Positions 1 through 8,427 of a stretch of DNA of 25,461 nt are shown here, one piece after another. Made by a program: the position numbers and the translations under genes. The notes beneath the pieces were generated by a model, which saw only the letters and a list, made by a program, of their open reading frames with translations, made no database searches and was not told the DNA's origin. Where the stretch lies: the NCBI GenBank assembly GCA_964428355.1, contig CAYRYU010000105.1, positions 1 to 25,461 on the forward strand, read 5' to 3'. Numbering within the stretch: position 1 is the stretch's first letter; every line of letters starts with the position of its first letter. The stretch comes from CAYRYU01 sp964428355 (GTDB taxonomy: Bacteria; Muiribacteriota; Ozemobacteria; Ozemobacterales; Ozemobacteraceae).

Positions 1-45
1 CGGAGCCTCACAAGGATTCACGATCCGGAGGGGGAGTTCCTCTGA
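1..45 (+). CDS. Possible C-terminal end of an upstream gene
   Basis: Frame 1 is open from the window edge to a TGA at 43-45 and reads RSLTRIHDPEGEFL, a plausible polar C-terminus. A small perfect hairpin, CCCGCA-CGA-TGCGGG, lies at 73-87 and could end this transcript, but it has no good T-run. Only 14 residues are visible, so no function can be given and the frame may be fortuitous. Confidence 0.25.
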   Translation, partial: RSLTRIHDPEGEFL

Positions 46-149
46 CCCCCCACCTGGGGAGACCCATCCCGACCCGCACGATGCGGGAAGTGGGCGTTTG
101 CAGCCCGGATGGCGCTTCGCAAACGACCACTCCTTAACAGTGATCCGCT

Positions 150-178
150 TTGCGTTCCACTGGTACATGGTGTATCAT
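150..178 (+). promoter_or_regulatory. Candidate sigma-70-like promoter
   Basis: TTGCGT (150-155) and TATCAT (173-178) are separated by 17 bases. Transcription would begin near 185, directly at the ATG at 186, which has no recognisable Shine-Dalgarno sequence. If real, the first gene would be leaderless. The -35 match is weak. Confidence 0.3.
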
Positions 179-185
179 CTGGAAA

Positions 186-944
186 ATGAAAACCTCCCTC
201 CGGTGTTTTCTGATTCTCCTGTTTCTGGCATCCGGTGCCGTTTTTGCCGGGTGGAGAACCTGGGAGTTCGTCAACCCCGCCGACCTCGAGATCAGGATGA
301 TCGCCGATCAGGCCGAGATCACTTCCGGGGAAATCGCCACTTTCACGATCCGGGTCCGGAACAAGACCGACAAGGCGGTCAAGGTTTTCTTTCCGACGGG
401 GCAACGTTGGGACATGGCGGTCTTCCACCAGAGGACCCAGATTTTCCGCTGGTCGCAGGGAAAGCAATGGATGGAAGCGCCGCATTCGATCCCGATTCTT
501 CCCGGACAGTTCGAAGAGTACAAGCTCTGTTGGAGGGCTGTCGACCGTTACGGATCCCCTCTTCCCCGAGGCGACTACAAGGTCCAGGGAATGGTGATGA
601 CCGTTCCACGGTATCTCGTTACCAACGAGGTTTTCTGCCATCTCCTTCCGGCAAAGGTCCAGAAACTGGATGTCCAGAAGGTCAAGATCGGCCAGTTTTT
701 CGAGATCAGGTTGCCCCGCTTCATGGATCAGAAGCCGATCCAGTGGAAGGTGGGTTATGTCTACAACGATTCCCGTGTCTCCCTCGAGGAGGAAAGGAAC
801 GACCCCAGGGAGCTGACACTCATCTTCCTTCCCAAGCGACTTGGTCATGTCGACGTGATCCTCGATGCCTACCCCTTCTTCCGATTCGTGGAACAGTCCA
901 TCGAGCGCCGGACTTTCCGGCTCGAGGTGGTACCCAGAGATTGA
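186..944 (+). CDS. Secreted BsuPI-like (proteinase inhibitor fold) protein
   Basis: This is a 252-residue exported protein. The ATG at 186 gives a clean signal peptide (MKTS, a hydrophobic core, cleavage near AVFAG). An earlier in-frame codon at 150 would place twelve unsuitable residues in front. Residues about 30-150 follow the BsuPI pattern (intracellular proteinase inhibitor, PF12690): a beta-strand ending in VRNKTDKAVKVFFPTGQRWD, then FRWSQGKQW, a 'lpG' turn and an 'lPRGDYKVQG' strand. This domain is common in secreted proteins of unknown role and does not prove protease inhibition. The C-terminal half (GQFFEIRLP, a QWKVGY stretch and a late beta-rich LGHVDV segment) could be a second Ig-like or chagasin-like domain, which is inference only. 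It lies 18 nt upstream of the PilB gene and is probably co-transcribed, so a role at the cell envelope near the pilus is plausible. Confidence 0.7.
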   Translation: MKTSLRCFLILLFLASGAVFAGWRTWEFVNPADLEIRMIADQAEITSGEIATFTIRVRNKTDKAVKVFFPTGQRWDMAVFHQRTQIFRWSQGKQWMEAPHSIPILPGQFEEYKLCWRAVDRYGSPLPRGDYKVQGMVMTVPRYLVTNEVFCHLLPAKVQKLDVQKVKIGQFFEIRLPRFMDQKPIQWKVGYVYNDSRVSLEEERNDPRELTLIFLPKRLGHVDVILDAYPFFRFVEQSIERRTFRLEVVPRD

Positions 945-962
945 AACCTGCCTGGAGGTCGC

Positions 963-3900
963 ATGAGCCCCAAACCGAAACGTGAAATAGAAGAATTCAT
1001 GATCGAAAAGAAGCTGCTCACCGAAGAGCAGCTCGAAAAGGCCAAGAACATCCAGGCCCAGACCCTCGAAAGACTCGAGGACATCCTCATAAGACTCGGC
1101 TTCCTTGCGGAAAAAGACGTCCTGGACTGCTGGGCGGAGTTCCTGGGAAACACCGTGATCGACCTCACGAACATCAAGGTCGACGCCAAGATTCTCTCCC
1201 TGATTCCGGAGTATCAAGCCAAGCAGTACAAGGTGATCCCCTTCAAGAAGACAGGGAACAGGCTTACCATCGTCATCGCAGACCCGTTCGACATCATGGC
1301 CCTGGACATGATCGCTTTTTTGACACAGTGCAAGCTGGATGTCATGATCGCCCCCAAGTCCCAGATCGAGCTGGCAATAAAACAGCTCTATTCCTGGGAA
1401 GGATTTTCCGTCTCCGGGGAGGAATCCCTCCTGGGGGGGGGGGAGGACGGGGTCGACGTAGTCCGCCGGACATCTGAAGAAGGCCCCGTCGTCCAGTTCC
1501 TCAACGCGGTTTTCAAGCAGGCAATCCTGAAACGCGCATCGGATATCCACGTCGAACCCCGTGAAGACATTCTCCTGATAAGGTTCCGGGTCGATGGAAT
1601 ACTCCACGACGCCATGACCGGCCCCAAAAGCCTCCTTGCTCCGCTCATCAGCCGCGTGAAAATCCTGGCCCATCTCGACATCGCCGAACGTCGGCTTCNN
1701 NNNNNNNNNNNNNNNNNNNNNNNNNNNNNNNNNNNNNNNNNNNNNNNNNNNNNNNNNNNNNNNNNNNNNNNNNNNNNNNNNNNNNNNNNNNNNNNNNNCT
1801 CATCAGCCGCGTGAAAATCCTGGCCCATCTCGACATCGCCGAACGTCGGCTTCCCCAGGATGGCCGCTTGAAAGTCAAAATGGAGAACAGGGAGATCGAT
1901 TTCCGCGTGAGCACGGTTCCAAGCCTTCTCGGGGAGAAGGCCGTGCTCAGGATCCTCGCGAGGGAAACGGCATTCGAACTCGACAACATCGGCTTCATCC
2001 CCGACGATCTCGAGAAAGTCAAGGCGACCCTCGATGAACCGTACGGGATGATCCTCGTCACCGGACCCACCGGAGCCGGAAAGACGACAACGTTGTTCGG
2101 GATGTTGAAGTATTTCAGCAGCACCGAGATAAACATCTTCACGATCGAAAACCCGATCGAGTACCGGATCGACGGGATCACCCAGATCCAGATCCAGGAA
2201 AAGATCGGTCTGGACTTCGCGACCGGCCTGAGGGCCTCCCTCCGCCAGGACCCTGACATCATCCTCGTGGGCGAAATCCGTGACCTCGAGACCGCTGAAA
2301 TCGCATTCCGGGCCTCCCTGACCGGTCATAAGGTCCTTTCCACCCTTCACACGAACAACGCCCCGGCCTCGATCAACCGTCTCATCAACATGGGGGTTCC
2401 GGCATACCTGGTTACCGCGGCTGTACGCATGGTCATCGCCCAGAAGCTCCTTCACCGGACCTGCTCCAAATGCAAAACGGAGTATCGACCTACCCAGAAG
2501 ATCTTCCAGCGTCTGAAGCTGCCTCCCAGCAAGGTCGTGAACGCCAAGTTCTTCAAGGGGACCGGATGCCGCGACTGCAACCAGACGGGTGTTTACGGCC
2601 GGCTCGGGGTCTACGAGACCATGGTCGTGAGCCAGGCCGTCCGTGACGTCATCATGGAAGGCGGGACGGAAGTCCAGATCAAGAGGGTGGCCCGCCTCGG
2701 GGGCATGAAGACCATGCGCGAGATCGCGGTCATGAAGGCATTCGAGGGATTCTCCACCCTCGAGGAGATCCTCTACGTGACACCCACCGACGACGAAGGC
2801 CATTACCCGACCCTCGCCGGTCTTGGAAAAGCCAGCGTGATGATGCCTATCCCGGTCGCGATGCCTGTCAATCCGGACGGTTCCCCCGCGGCCATCCCGA
2901 TGCAGCAGGTTCCGCAGATCTCCTCCCAGATGCTCGACCCCTCCGATCCGGTCGTTAAATCCCTGATGAGCCAGGTCGAGGAAGATTTCCTCTATTTTTC
3001 CCAGGAAGATCTCGCCAACCAGTATCAGATACCCCTTCCCAACGTCCAGGAGGTCGAACGGCTTCTCGGCCTGGAACGCAGCCGTGACGGTTTCAAGAAG
3101 AAGTTCGGCTACCTTCCCGAGGAGATGAGCGACGACCAGATAACGGAGCTCCTCCGAACCGTTTCCGACAAGCACGCCCAGCTTCCCTTCTTCATCTTCC
3201 AGGATGACAAGTCCGCCGCCCGGTTCGCCGCCGTGATGACGGCAAACGCATTGAGGGTTCTCGGCGAGCGAGTGAAGGAGCCCGAAAAGATCCCGGGCGC
3301 ATTCGACCGCGATTTCATTTCCGAGCTCGGCCTTGATCCTGCCTTCGAATGGGCGAAGGAAAGCCGGTTCACTCTCGTTGACCTCGCAGTCCCTGGAAGG
3401 TACAAACCCTGGCAGTTCGGGGAGGTCGAAAAGTGGCTCGAATCCGGAGACCTTCGCGAACGCACCAGGGAGTCGCTCGAATGGCTCATGACAGTGCGCC
3501 TCGGGTGCAGCCGCGGAGATCTTCCCCAGCTCCTGAACCAGGATCTCTTCAGGGACGCGGGTTTGGAGCCGCTCCTGAAAAAGTACGCCGGTTCCATTTT
3601 CAAGCTCGTCCAGACCATCTTCCCCGGTGTGTTCCAACCATGGCAGTTCGCGGACGAGGAAGCCCTGATCTGGTTCCGCGAGGACCGCTTCGAAACTGCC
3701 AGGGCCGCTACCCGATGGCTCATCGAGACCCGTATGGCCATTCCCGCAGAAGAGATCCCCGCCCGGATCTCCCTNNNNNNNNNNNNNNNNNNNNNNNNNN
3801 NNNNNNNNNNNNNNNNNNNNNNNNNNNNNNNNNNNNNNNNNNNNNNNNNNNNNNNNNNNNNNNNNNNNNNNNNNTCATCGAGACCCGTATGGCCATTCCC

Positions 3901-4743
3901 GCAGAAGAGATCCCCGCCCGGATCTCCCTTCGGGATTTCCACCAGAATGGCCTCTCGAAACTTCTCGACCTGTTCAACCAGAACCTTTTCCAGGTCGTCG
4001 AGAACGCCTATTCCGGGAAGTTCAAGCCATGGGAATACGCGGAACAGGGAGAACTCTGGCGCGATCCCAACGCGCTCGAGCTCGCCAAGGAAGCCACGAT
4101 GTGGCTCGTGACCCAGAAACTTGAATGGCAACCGGCCATGGCTCCCAGTCAGCTCACCCGACGGCATTTCCTCAGCAACGGCCTCGGGTTCATGCTGGGA
4201 ACCCTGTTCAACCATTCGCCGTTCATGGCCATCGAAAACTCATTCGAGAGCCTTAAGGGAAACGAGGCTTTCCAGAAAGCCCTTTTCACCTTTTCGCAGG
4301 AAATGCGGGAGACATCAACCAAATGGGCTTTGCTGGCCGAGAAGATCGCACTGAACTATTTCGGGAAGGTGAAGTTCAAGGTCACCCTGCCCAATCTCAA
4401 GATCGCACCGATCGTTCCCGAAACCGAGCGGATCTACTACAACGCCGGGAACCAGATCGAATATGTTCCCCAGATCGTCATTCCCAAGATCAGCGCCTAC
4501 GATGACTTCTCGGACTTCTCCTACTGGGTTCCCTACTGCGACCGCCTCCATTATTGGGTTCTCGCGGACGACCGGTCGGCGGGTTACGTCGGCCCGACGC
4601 ATCCCAAGGTCAAGCTGATCTTCATCGAATCCCTCCTCTCCGGGCTGCGAAGCAAGGGCCAGGTCGATATCGTCGACAAGGTGAACCTGTTGAAGAGCGG
4701 CCTCGACCGGATGCTGGACAAAAAGTATCCCCCCGAAAACTGA
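963..4743 (+). CDS. pilB: PilB/GspE-type secretion ATPase fused to a W-repeat C-terminal extension
   Basis: The gene is split by two 100-N gaps flanked by 55-bp duplications. Removing 155 bases at each keeps the frame open and gives one protein of about 1156 residues. The ATG at 963 follows TGGAGGTCGC. Residues 1-150 form a GspE_N/MshEN-type domain (RLGFL...DVLDCW), a fold that binds c-di-GMP in some homologues. The ATPase core shows Walker A GPTGAGKT at about 316, an Asp box (ENPIEYR), Walker B LRQDPDIILVGEIRD at about 380, a His box (STLHTN) and two CxxC pairs at about 449/452 and 484/487 for zinc. It should power type IV pilus or type II secretion assembly on the inner face of the cytoplasmic membrane. 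The core ends near residue 558, where ordinary PilB proteins stop. Beyond it come a Pro/Met/Gln linker, 77-78-residue repeats and an unrecognised C-terminal domain (about 1010-1156). Confidence 0.9.
1644..1853. other. Assembly gap (100 N) with 55-bp duplicated flanks
   Basis: The 55 bases at 1644-1698 are repeated exactly at 1799-1853, either side of Ns at 1699-1798. Joining the two copies restores an unbroken PilB frame (codon 228 onwards). This is two contigs sharing a 55-base end that were scaffolded rather than merged, so the gap probably holds no missing sequence. Confidence 0.93.
3240..4310 (+). repeat. Protein-level repeats of 77-78 residues in the PilB extension
   Basis: Three units each carry a [RVK][YF][KQ]PW[QE][FY] motif: YKPWQF with W at nt 3410, FQPWQF at 3641 and FKPWEY at 4030. 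In collapsed numbering these are residues 765, 842 and 920, spaced 77 and 78. Each unit continues with a helix ending in WL[MIV], then a charged stretch, then a '[HR]..GL..LL' helix and '.VV[EQ]..[YF].G.F'. A fourth, degenerate unit (HFLSNGLGFML, then AIENSFESL) lacks the tryptophan. They resemble PWEF-type repeats I recall from Firmicutes proteins of unknown function (possibly DUF4046), which is a memory-based comparison. The second N gap falls inside the third unit. Confidence 0.75.
3720..3929. other. Second assembly gap (100 N) with 55-bp duplicated flanks
   Basis: The 55 bases at 3720-3774 recur exactly at 3875-3929 around Ns at 3775-3874. Collapsing them keeps the reading frame of the PilB extension open (…RWLIETRMAIPAEEIP…). 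The repeated length, 55 bases, is the same as at the first gap, which suggests a k-mer-sized contig overlap. Confidence 0.93.
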
Positions 4744-4776
4744 TTCCCGTCCACCCAACCCCGGCCGAAGACCTGA

Positions 4777-4805
4777 AAGCCCTTTTTCCGCCGGGGCTTG
4801 ATTTT
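4777..4805 (+). terminator. Weak candidate terminator after the PilB gene
   Basis: AAGCCC (4777-4782) can pair with GGGCTT (4794-4799), followed by GATTTT. The loop is 11 bases long, so the element is weak. Confidence 0.3.
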
Positions 4806-4854
4806 CACGGGAATCCATTCGGCCCTCCTCGACAACCCTTGCGGTCTCGCCGGG

Positions 4855-4882
4855 AAAAAAAACCCTCTCCTGTTGGAGAGGG
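4855..4882 (-). terminator. Intrinsic terminator of the minus-strand repeat protein
   Basis: CCCTCTCC-TGTT-GGAGAGGG is a perfect 8-bp stem with a 4-base loop at 4863-4882. On the minus strand it is followed by eight consecutive T residues (A-tract at 4855-4862). It lies 43 nt beyond the stop of the gene ending at 4926, the expected position. Confidence 0.88.
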
Positions 4883-4925
4883 CGGAGGGAAGGAAATATT
4901 GGTTGGATTGGAAGTGGAGGGGAGA

Positions 4926-6440
4926 TCACTCCCCGAAGGTTCCGTTGGTTTTAACGATGATCCCGGCCGTTCCAGGAGTGGCCTGCTGCTGCGTCGAGGT
5001 CGGCGGTTCAAGGGTTTCGGTGGAGACCGGCTGCCCCGTGCGGCCGGCGGAGGAGGTCCGGGAGAAGGGGTTGTTGCCCGTGGGAAGGTTCGCAGAGTTC
5101 GTTTCCCGGGAATCCTGATCGCCCTTTCCGAACAGGGAAGCGACCCAGTGCGCGACTTTGTTCCCTACGACCCCCCCCGCGATACTGCCGATCACGTATC
5201 CGACCGGTATCAGAGCGGGGATTGGAGCGCAAAGTGCTGCTCCAAGAGCCCCCCCGGCAACGGCACCGATCGACTGGCCTGCAACGCCGACCCAATCGAC
5301 ATTCTTGAGGGATCTCCCGATCGAGAAACCACGCCCGTTCGCCAGGTCCCCTGCCGTCGATGCTCCGATCGCGCTTCCGGCAACGGCGCAGATTGCTGGA
5401 GCGAGAGCTCCCGCAACCGGGATGGCGGAAAGGAAAGGGACGAAGAATGAACCAGCCGCCGCTCCGAGGGTTCCACCCGCGACGGATCCCGCGAATTCGG
5501 CGGTGGCGATGCTTCGAACGGCATTCCCAAGGTTGGGGGTTTCGCCTTTCATGGATTGGCTGATGAGATCAGTGGCAACAGCTATCCCTGCGGTCACGAG
5601 GAGGTTTTTTGGAGAAAAGCCGCTCTTCAGGCTGCTCTCGACATTGGCCATCCCTGCCCGGGTGTTCCGGACGGTCCAGGTTGTGGCTTTGTTGATGCCG
5701 CTGTGAAGCGCACTGTCGAGCGCCTTTCCCTGCCCGATCCCGAGTCCCTTGCCGGCCTTGTAGCCTTCCTGGAACTTTCCTGCGAGGCTTTCGTCGGGAG
5801 TCTGGTCGGGAATGTCATAGAGTTTCTGGAGTTCTTCCGTCGAGATCTCCGCCGTCTTGGGGGCGGCTTCGGCCCCGTTCAGGCCGGAGGAAAAATCGCC
5901 GTTTTCGTGCAATTCCCCCTGAGAAGGACCTGTAACGGTCGTCGATTCAACGTTGGCGGTCTGGTCGGGAATGTCATAGAGCTTCTGGAGCTCTTCCGTC
6001 GAGATCTCCGCCGTCTTGGGGGCGGCTTCGACCCCGTTCAGGCCGGAGGAAAAATCGCCGTTTTCGTGCAATTCCGCCTGGGAAGGACTTGTAACGGTCG
6101 AAGATTCGACCTTGGCAGTCTGATCGGGAATGTCATAGATCCGCTGGAGGTCCTCAGTGGAGACTTCGGGGCTCTGGGGAACCACTTCGGTTTCCGAAAC
6201 CTGGTTCTTCGTCGGCAGGGAGATTATCTCATCCTCGATGGGTTGGGTGGAAGAGACCTTCCTGACCTTCACAACCTTCTTGATGATCGTCGTCTTCTCG
6301 GTAATCTCGGTTTTCGTTGAGGGCGGGGAAGCTTTCTTGGCCGCGAGAAGTTTGGCCGGGGCGGAAAGGCCCCAGAACAACATTGATGCAAGGAGAACGA
6401 AGAAACGGATCTTCAGACAGCTCATCATCCTGGTTTCCAT
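4926..6440 (-). CDS. Exported repeat protein with glycine-zipper hydrophobic region
   Basis: This is a 504-residue protein of no family I recognise. The ATG at 6440 is preceded by GGAGGGAAGT. Residues 1-34 form a signal peptide. A Lys/Thr-rich stretch (40-65) leads to two nearly identical 53-residue tandem repeats (92-144 and 145-197) plus a partial third that breaks off near 214. Each begins E[IV]STE[ED]LQ and contains YDIPDQT and LHENGDFSSGLNG. Residues about 280-440 are dense in small residues (GSVAGGTLGAAAGS, GAVAGGALGAALCAP, GSIAGGVVG), typical of glycine-zipper segments that pack in or against membranes. The last 70 residues are Ser/Thr/Pro-rich and look disordered. It is a single-gene unit with its own terminator, divergent from the gene at 6729. 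A surface or envelope role is inferred; the repeats could be binding modules. Confidence 0.8.
   Translation of the reverse strand: METRMMSCLKIRFFVLLASMLFWGLSAPAKLLAAKKASPPSTKTEITEKTTIIKKVVKVRKVSSTQPIEDEIISLPTKNQVSETEVVPQSPEVSTEDLQRIYDIPDQTAKVESSTVTSPSQAELHENGDFSSGLNGVEAAPKTAEISTEELQKLYDIPDQTANVESTTVTGPSQGELHENGDFSSGLNGAEAAPKTAEISTEELQKLYDIPDQTPDESLAGKFQEGYKAGKGLGIGQGKALDSALHSGINKATTWTVRNTRAGMANVESSLKSGFSPKNLLVTAGIAVATDLISQSMKGETPNLGNAVRSIATAEFAGSVAGGTLGAAAGSFFVPFLSAIPVAGALAPAICAVAGSAIGASTAGDLANGRGFSIGRSLKNVDWVGVAGQSIGAVAGGALGAALCAPIPALIPVGYVIGSIAGGVVGNKVAHWVASLFGKGDQDSRETNSANLPTGNNPFSRTSSAGRTGQPVSTETLEPPTSTQQQATPGTAGIIVKTNGTFGE
5799..6167 (-). repeat. Tandem 159-bp coding repeat (2.3 copies)
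   Basis: Copies lie at 6009-6167, 5850-6008 and, partially, about 5799-5849. They encode 53-residue units that differ at only a few positions (for example AKVESSTVTSPSQ versus ANVESTTVTGPSQ). The second and third copies are closest to each other, so the array seems to have grown recently. Copy number may vary between strains or be miscounted in a short-read assembly. Confidence 0.85.
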
Positions 6441-6652
6441 ACTTCCCTCCCCGAATCGCTTTTCCCTGAGGCTTTACCGGGACTTCCCCCGGTTTTTTGA
6501 AAACGTGGTCGTTTTCCTTCTCTGCTTATTTAACGTTTGGATCTTCCTGCCCCGTTGGAGATTTTTGCGGGTTTTCCCCGGGCCCGGAAAGTGCCGGATT
6601 TGGGGCCCTGGTGCCAATTTTCCGGCAAATTCTTCTCTTGCCTGCCCGAAAA

Positions 6653-6667
6653 CGCCCTGTCAGGGCG
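6653..6667. promoter_or_regulatory. 15-bp palindrome, possible operator
   Basis: CGCCCTG-T-CAGGGCG is a perfect inverted repeat. It sits 10 bases upstream of the sigma-54-like element and between two divergent genes. It could be an operator or a short hairpin; nothing further is visible. Confidence 0.4.
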
Positions 6668-6677
6668 GCTCCAATGT

Positions 6678-6694
6678 TTGGCATCAATATTGCT
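6678..6694 (+). promoter_or_regulatory. Sigma-54-type (-24/-12) promoter
   Basis: TTGGCATCAATATTGCT matches the RpoN consensus TTGGCAC-N5-TTGCW, with GG at 6680-6681 and GC at 6692-6693 and exactly ten bases between. Transcription would start near 6705, leaving a leader of about 24 nt with an AAGGAG ribosome site before the GTG at 6729. It implies an enhancer-binding activator encoded elsewhere. Confidence 0.65.
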
Positions 6695-6728
6695 TCAACG
6701 GATTCGAGTTCTTTCGAAGGAGACACAC

Positions 6729-7025
6729 GTGAAACGGATCGACTACCTGGTCATTGTTGCCTTCATTGCCGCCCTCTACGGGACGGTCACCCTCGGGGTT
6801 TCCGCCAGTGAAAACCTGAAACCCGATGTAACCATCCGGCCGATCACCCAGGCGGATTTCCAGATGATCGAAAAGGATGGGGACGCTTGTCCTCCGGTCC
6901 CTCCCGATACCGACCCCGTCGATGACGGTTCCGACAACTCGGACGATCCCGACGGCTCCCATTCGACCGACGGGGATTCCTCCGGAAGCGATCCCGACGG
7001 CTCGGGAAGCGGAACGGATTTCTGA
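6729..7025 (+). CDS. Small exported Asp/Ser/Gly-rich protein
   Basis: The protein has 98 residues. The GTG at 6729 is chosen because AAGGAG lies about seven bases upstream and the first residues (MKRIDYLVIVAFIAALYG) form a clean signal sequence or membrane anchor ending near GVSASEN. The mature part has a short ordered stretch (residues 27-52), then PPVPPDTDP. The last 40 residues are almost only Asp, Ser, Gly and Pro, with DPDGS-like units that recall low-affinity calcium-binding repeats. It is not a recognised family. It is transcribed alone from the sigma-54-like element; sigma-54 often drives pilin and envelope genes, so a surface function is plausible. Confidence 0.7.
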   Translation: MKRIDYLVIVAFIAALYGTVTLGVSASENLKPDVTIRPITQADFQMIEKDGDACPPVPPDTDPVDDGSDNSDDPDGSHSTDGDSSGSDPDGSGSGTDF

Positions 7026-7202
7026 CCCGAGACCGGGATTTTCCTTCCAGATCACGGTGACGATCTCGGTCCCGCCCCAATCTTCCTCGAGGACGCCTCG
7101 GAGTGTTGCCGTTTGAGAAGCTGACCCTGCCGCCTGATATGAAGACAGGGAATTGGCGAACAGAGGTTATCCGGGAATAGCCCCAAAAACCCAGGCCGGA
7201 AT

Positions 7203-7231
7203 TTCCCTTTCCCCCAGTCCTCTGATATAAT
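7203..7231 (+). promoter_or_regulatory. Extended -10 promoter for the dehydrogenase-kinase operon
   Basis: TGATATAAT (7223-7231) is a perfect extended -10 box. The -35 region (TTCCCT, 7203-7208, 17-base spacer) is poor, as usual for extended -10 promoters. Transcription would start around 7238, just before the ATG at 7240 and about 22 nt before the better-supported ATG at 7261. Confidence 0.6.
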
Positions 7232-7260
7232 CCTCCGAAATGCTTTTGAGGAGAGGACCG

Positions 7261-8427
7261 ATGGAAGGTTCGGGGAGTTACCCCCTCCGGAAATTCGTGG
7301 CCCCCGAGTTCATCTTCGGGGACGGGGCTCATCGCCTCGCCGGACAGTATGCCGGAAATCTGGGTGCCACCCGCGTGCTTCTCGTTTCCGACCCGGTGGT
7401 CGAGAAGGCTGGGTGGACCCTGGCTGTCAGGGAAAGCCTGCACAAGGCGGGCCTGGCCACCGTCGATTTTACCGCGATCACGCCCAATCCGAAGGATCAC
7501 GAGGTGATGGCGGGAGCAGACCTTTTCCGGGCCGAGTGCTGTAACGTCCTTGTCGCGATCGGGGGAGGCAGCGTGATGGACTGCGCCAAGGGGATCGGCA
7601 TCATCACCGCCAACGGAGGGAATATCCTGGCTTACGAGGGGGTGGACCGGGTTCCCGCTCCCTGCCCACCGTTGATCTGCATCCCAACGACGGCTGGGTC
7701 CTCCGCCGATGTATCCCAGTTCGCCATCATCAGCGACACGAAACGCCAGGTGAAGATAGCCATAATCAGCAAGGCTGTGGTTCCCGACATCGCCCTGATC
7801 GACCCGCTCTGCACAACCACCATGGACGCCACCCTGACCGGGAACACCGCAATGGACGCCCTCTGCCACGCATTCGAAGCCTATGTGTCAACTGCCCACT
7901 CCCCGATCACCGATCTGCACGCCCTCGAAGCGGTGCGGCTGATCCGCGCCAACCTCCAGGCCGTCCAGGCGAACCTGCACGATCCGAAGGGCCGTGGTGG
8001 CCTGATGCTGGCAAGCCTCGAGGCCGGTTTGGCGTTTTCAAACGCCAGCCTGGGAGCGACTCATGCCATGGCACATTCCCTCGGCGGGCGGCTGAACCTT
8101 CCCCATGGAGAGTGCAACGCCGTGCTGCTCCGTCACGTGACCGCCTTCAACTTCGAGGCGGCTGCCGACAGGTACACCGACCTGGCGGCGGCCCTGGGAA
8201 TCCCCATCGAAGGGCTTCCGCCCACCGACCTTCGGGAAGCGCTTCTCCAGGGACTGGAGGAAATGGCCAGAGTTGCCCGCGTGGATCACGGACTCGCCGC
8301 AATGGGGTGCAACCGGAGCATCCTTGCCGATCTCGCCGAGAAGGCGATGCAGGACCCCTGCCTGGTCACCAATCCTCGACGGCCTTTTCCTGCCGATCTG
8401 GAGAAGATCTATGAGCAGGCCCTATGA
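7261..8427 (+). CDS. ercA: Iron-containing alcohol dehydrogenase, ErcA-like
   Basis: This is a 388-residue group III metal-dependent alcohol dehydrogenase. The ATG at 7261 is preferred over 7240 because GAGGAG precedes it and the protein then starts close to the conserved LRKFVAPEFIFG. The NAD-binding segment shows GGGSVMDCAKG. The metal ligands appear as D199, H203 (DALCH), H268 (ATHAMAH) and H282 (LPHGE), with the spacing seen in the family, so an active Fe or Zn enzyme is expected. The N-terminal wording and the overlap with a hybrid histidine kinase match the ErcA family of Pseudomonas, where ErcA acts with ErcS'-type kinases in regulating alcohol oxidation. It may therefore be regulatory rather than, or as well as, catalytic. 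It overlaps the kinase by 17 nt, so the two are co-translated. Confidence 0.85.
   Translation: MEGSGSYPLRKFVAPEFIFGDGAHRLAGQYAGNLGATRVLLVSDPVVEKAGWTLAVRESLHKAGLATVDFTAITPNPKDHEVMAGADLFRAECCNVLVAIGGGSVMDCAKGIGIITANGGNILAYEGVDRVPAPCPPLICIPTTAGSSADVSQFAIISDTKRQVKIAIISKAVVPDIALIDPLCTTTMDATLTGNTAMDALCHAFEAYVSTAHSPITDLHALEAVRLIRANLQAVQANLHDPKGRGGLMLASLEAGLAFSNASLGATHAMAHSLGGRLNLPHGECNAVLLRHVTAFNFEAAADRYTDLAAALGIPIEGLPPTDLREALLQGLEEMARVARVDHGLAAMGCNRSILADLAEKAMQDPCLVTNPRRPFPADLEKIYEQAL

Noticed and set aside
1644..1853. 55-bp direct repeats as a genuine target-site duplication or mobile-element footprint
   Set aside because: Both gaps show the same 55-base length and default 100-N padding, and the frame is restored on collapse, so an assembly artefact explains them.
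1388..3637. A 749-residue minus-strand ORF across the PilB gene, plus another at 18-1673
   Set aside because: They lie opposite a gene with clear Walker, Asp and His motifs, run through Ns and contain no recognisable domain; they arise from high GC at third codon positions.
6606..6620. Second sigma-54 element on the minus strand (TTGGCAC)
   Set aside because: The -24 part matches, but the -12 part reads CCCC instead of TTGC.
7021..7045. Terminator after the Asp-rich protein (CCCG-AGAC-CGGG then ATTTT)
   Set aside because: The stem is only four base pairs, too weak to claim.
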